DNA of 64,000 nt from DSQK01 sp964550175 (GTDB lineage: Archaea; Nanobdellota; Nanobdellia; Woesearchaeales; ARS49): assembly GCA_964550175.1 (NCBI GenBank), contig CAZJXP010000001.1, positions 310,001 to 374,000 of the forward strand, given 5' to 3'. Positions 61,905 to 64,000 of the stretch are shown here, piece after piece. A model generated the notes under the pieces. It was not told the DNA's origin and searched no databases. It saw only the letters and a list, made by a program, of their open reading frames with translations. Made by a program: the position numbers and the translations under genes. Each line of letters starts with the position of its first letter. Within the stretch, counting starts at the first letter, position 1.

Positions 61905-62453
61905 ATGGAAATACTCGGCGTTATGCACGATGATACTCATCCTGATTTTAAAACGACAATCAACTATCTCGATGCGCACTTGACGAAATCATCCATTGTG
62001 GCGCTTGAAGGCGCGGATTTGACTGTGTCCGACCTGCTCCACTCGCCAAGAAAATATCCTAATGATCCGTTTTTTGCATTTTTCAGCAAAATCGCCGTAC
62101 ATACCCATAATTACGGCGCACGCGCCATCGTCGTGGACGACCCGGTTGCGAGACAGGAAGAAAGCGAGCTTGAACAATTTCTTTGTCAATATGAGGGTTT
62201 GACTGCTGAACAGTGGAATGCCAAATACACCGCTGCCGTCAAACGAAGCATTGCAATGTATCAGCAAGCGAAACAACATCGCGCAACCCATTTAATTATC
62301 GGCGGAATGCACGCCTACGATATCAAACGAATCTTTTCCGTACCGGTCACGCATTTTACCCCGAGGGAATTCGACTCCCGGGACCAAATTGAAACCCGCA
62401 GCAAGGCAATCAGCAAATTCCAGCGCGAATATGCATCAGGCAGTAAGGTTTAA
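61905..62453 (+). CDS. Hypothetical protein, possibly TraB/ChaN-like
   Basis: A 182-residue protein starting MEILGVMHDDTHPDFKTTIN and ending with HLIIGGMHAYDIKRIFSVPV. The pair of H-containing glycine loops recalls TraB/ChaN-like folds, but this is weak. Soluble; no signal peptide. Between a TrmB gene and rpl1. Confidence 0.6.
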   Translation: MEILGVMHDDTHPDFKTTINYLDAHLTKSSIVALEGADLTVSDLLHSPRKYPNDPFFAFFSKIAVHTHNYGARAIVVDDPVARQEESELEQFLCQYEGLTAEQWNAKYTAAVKRSIAMYQQAKQHRATHLIIGGMHAYDIKRIFSVPVTHFTPREFDSRDQIETRSKAISKFQREYASGSKV

Positions 62454-62516
62454 ATACCCCCTCTTGACCCCAAGAGTAGTTCCCGAATACTACACAGCGT
62501 GTAGGAGGGCTAAATC
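62448..62516 (+). promoter_or_regulatory. Promoter and short leader of rpl1-rpl10
   Basis: GGTTTAAATACC (62448-62459) is a good TATA box. The ~40-base leader contains GTAGT-TCCCGAAT-ACTAC and AGGAGGG before the ATG. L1 often represses its own mRNA through a leader hairpin that mimics 23S; this hairpin is a candidate, unproven. Confidence 0.5.
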
Positions 62517-63422
62517 ATGGAAAAACAAGATTTCAAAGTCGCATTGGACTTCCTCAAATCGGTTTCTGAGAAGAAGAAGTTCGTCCAAAGCATCGACCTC
62601 ATCATCAACCTGAAGAACCTCAATCTCAAGCAGAACGACCAGCAGCTCGATTTGTTCGTCCAGTTGCCGCACGGACGCGGCAAGAAGACCAAGATCGCCT
62701 GCTTCTGCGGTCCCGAGCTCGCGGCAAACGCGAAGCAGAACTGCGACCTAGCCATTACCACTGACGAATTCCCGCGCTACGACAAGAAAAAGGTCAAGAT
62801 GGTCGCGAACGAATACGACTTCTTCCTCGCGCAGGCGAACATCATGCCGGAAGTCGCAAAAGTGTTCGGTCGCGTTCTTGGACCGCGCAACAAGATGCCA
62901 AACCCGAAGGCCGGAGCAGTCGTCCCGCCGTCGGCGAACATCAAGGCCCTCGTCGAAAAGTTCGCGAAGACCGTCCGAATGTCCGCCAAGACCCAGATGA
63001 ACACCAAGGCGCTCATCGGCAAGGAAAGCCAGCCCGAGCAGGAAATCCTGGACAACGCGTTCTTCCTCTACGACTCCGTCCGAAAGGCATTGCCGCAGGA
63101 AACCAACAACATCAAGAGCGTACTCCTCAAACTCACCATGAGCAAACCCGTCCCCGTCGGCATGACGCCGGACGAAATCAAGAAGCTCTGGGACGAAGGC
63201 GCGAAGCGAGCGGAAGAAGGAAAGGCGAAAGCCTCCCAAGTCCGCGCGCGAACGGCCGAAAAGCAAGCGCGACGAACCGAGCACGACACGAAGAAGGACG
63301 CGAAACCGAAGAAGGACGAAGTCATCGACCCGAACGCGCCGCGAAAGCCCATCGAACGTGAAGTCTGGGAAACCGACCTCGACAAGCCGCGAAGAGCGCG
63401 ACCGAAGAAGAGGGAATTCTGA
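62517..63422 (+). CDS. rpl1: Ribosomal protein L1 with charged C-terminal extension
   Basis: A 301-residue protein. Residues ~1-215 are L1 (VDLFVQLPHGRGKKTKIACF, AQANIMPEVAKVFGRVLGPR NKMPNPKAGAVV). The usual length is ~215; the last ~85 residues are a Lys/Arg/Glu-rich tail (AEKQARRTEHDTKKDAKPKK). Stalk L1 binds 23S and helps deacylated tRNA leave. Overlaps rpl10 by TGATG. Confidence 0.95.
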   Translation: MEKQDFKVALDFLKSVSEKKKFVQSIDLIINLKNLNLKQNDQQLDLFVQLPHGRGKKTKIACFCGPELAANAKQNCDLAITTDEFPRYDKKKVKMVANEYDFFLAQANIMPEVAKVFGRVLGPRNKMPNPKAGAVVPPSANIKALVEKFAKTVRMSAKTQMNTKALIGKESQPEQEILDNAFFLYDSVRKALPQETNNIKSVLLKLTMSKPVPVGMTPDEIKKLWDEGAKRAEEGKAKASQVRARTAEKQARRTEHDTKKDAKPKKDEVIDPNAPRKPIEREVWETDLDKPRRARPKKREF

Positions 63423-64000
63423 TGGCAAAGCCGAAAGCCCACGTCGCGGAATCCAAGAAAGTCCTCGTCAAGAAGCTTGAGCACTTGCTCGAGAAATCCC
63501 CGATCATCGGCATCGTCAACATGGAAGGATTGCCTTCCTCACAATTGGGCGCATTGAAGAAGGGACTCCGAGGTAAGGCCGACCTCTTCATGGCAAAACG
63601 CCGATTGATCACCATCGCATTCGAAAACGCGAAAGTCAAGGTCCCGAAGCTCGAGACCCTAATCCCGCACCTGAAGGGCATGCCGGCCTTGCTGTTCACC
63701 AAGGACAACCCCTTCGCGCTCTACAAGTTCCTCAAGAAATCCAAGTCTCCCGCGCCCGCAAAGGCAGGCCAGGAATCCCCGCGAGACATCACCATCCCCG
63801 CAGGACCGACGCCGTTCGCGCCGGGACCCGTCATTTCAGAATTGGCAGCCATCGGCATCAAGGCCGGCGTCGAGAACGGCAAGGTCGCCGTCCGTCAAGA
63901 TTCATTAGTCATCAAGCAAGGAGAGAAGTTCAGCGGTCCGCTTGCCTCAATGCTCTCGCGCTTGGGCATCGAACCGATGGAAATCGGCCTTAACGTCGTC
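63422..64000 (+). CDS. rpl10: Ribosomal protein L10 (P0), 3' end beyond window
   Basis: 193 codons visible, the first two-thirds of archaeal L10/P0, which anchors the L12 stalk. ESKKVLVKKLEHLLEKSPII, GLRGKADLFMAKRRLITIAF and the P0-specific DITIPAGPTPFAPGPVISEL identify it. Completes the L1-L10 operon typical of archaea (L12 expected next). Confidence 0.95.
   Translation, partial: MAKPKAHVAESKKVLVKKLEHLLEKSPIIGIVNMEGLPSSQLGALKKGLRGKADLFMAKRRLITIAFENAKVKVPKLETLIPHLKGMPALLFTKDNPFALYKFLKKSKSPAPAKAGQESPRDITIPAGPTPFAPGPVISELAAIGIKAGVENGKVAVRQDSLVIKQGEKFSGPLASMLSRLGIEPMEIGLNVV

Overview
The window is archaeal chromosome. The evidence is eukaryote-like ribosomal proteins (S27e, L37e, L44e, L41e, L1/L10), aIF2-alpha, Nop10, LSm, prefoldin, GINS, Kae1, LonB and RpoL, TATA boxes about 25 bases before many starts (leaderless genes), a bulge-helix-bulge tRNA intron, and a 16S-tRNA-Ala-23S operon. 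Many tiny unknown membrane proteins, an S-layer protein of the signal-peptide type, a type I IPP isomerase, a bacterial-type RsmE, a tRNA-Ile(UAU) and a divergent 16S suggest a DPANN-like lineage; this placement is inference. Most of the window is of moderate G+C, but 33.0-36.0 kb is visibly A+T-rich.

Layout. 1-11.9 kb: enolase (cut by the window edge), a RecB-like nuclease, a membrane hydroxylase with histidine boxes, a PadR/flavin-reductase divergon, S27e, a HicA-HicB-HicB module, aIF2a-nop10-PAC2, L44e and GINS. 12.2-14.7 kb: the S-layer gene. 15-22.5 kb: tRNA-Leu, LSm-L37e, a GlcD-like oxidase, pfdA-ftsY, scpA, tRNA-Val. 23-27 kb: three tRNAs, idi, two secreted Cys-rich paralogues, L41e, and a DsbB/thioredoxin pair. 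27-32.9 kb: the rRNA operon, with a group I intron in 23S. 33-36 kb: an A+T-rich island (ClpP-fold protein, ribbon-helix-helix protein, adenine methylase and convergent partner). 36-51 kb: Cas4-like nuclease, DUF2683-RelE module, kae1, malic enzyme, lonB, TctA-like permease and unknown membrane/coiled-coil genes. 51-56 kb: a PAC2 gene, a 1.4 kb non-coding stretch and three winged-helix genes around an operator array. 56-64 kb: rsmE, an rpoL-uppS-membrane-protein operon, a CFLTT-domain gene facing a TrmB regulator, then L1-L10 running off the end.

The most striking pattern is a short interspersed element, about 86 bp, with terminal inverted repeats CTTTTTACCGSC / GSCGGTAAAAAG. I count about twenty full, degenerate or half copies between genes, plus one in frame inside the acidic linker of FtsY, bracketed by a 20-bp direct duplication. 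Two copies carry extra tandem hairpins in the left arm. A second, G+C-rich hairpin family has three copies.

Other leads are the self-splicing-type intron in 23S rRNA, the intron-containing tRNA-Ile(UAU), an 11-bp-phased operator array between a leaderless winged-helix gene and a divergent promoter that appears to drive a non-coding RNA, protein genes starting 1-3 bases after tRNA 3' ends, and the co-location of a thiol-oxidising pair with exported Cys-rich proteins.
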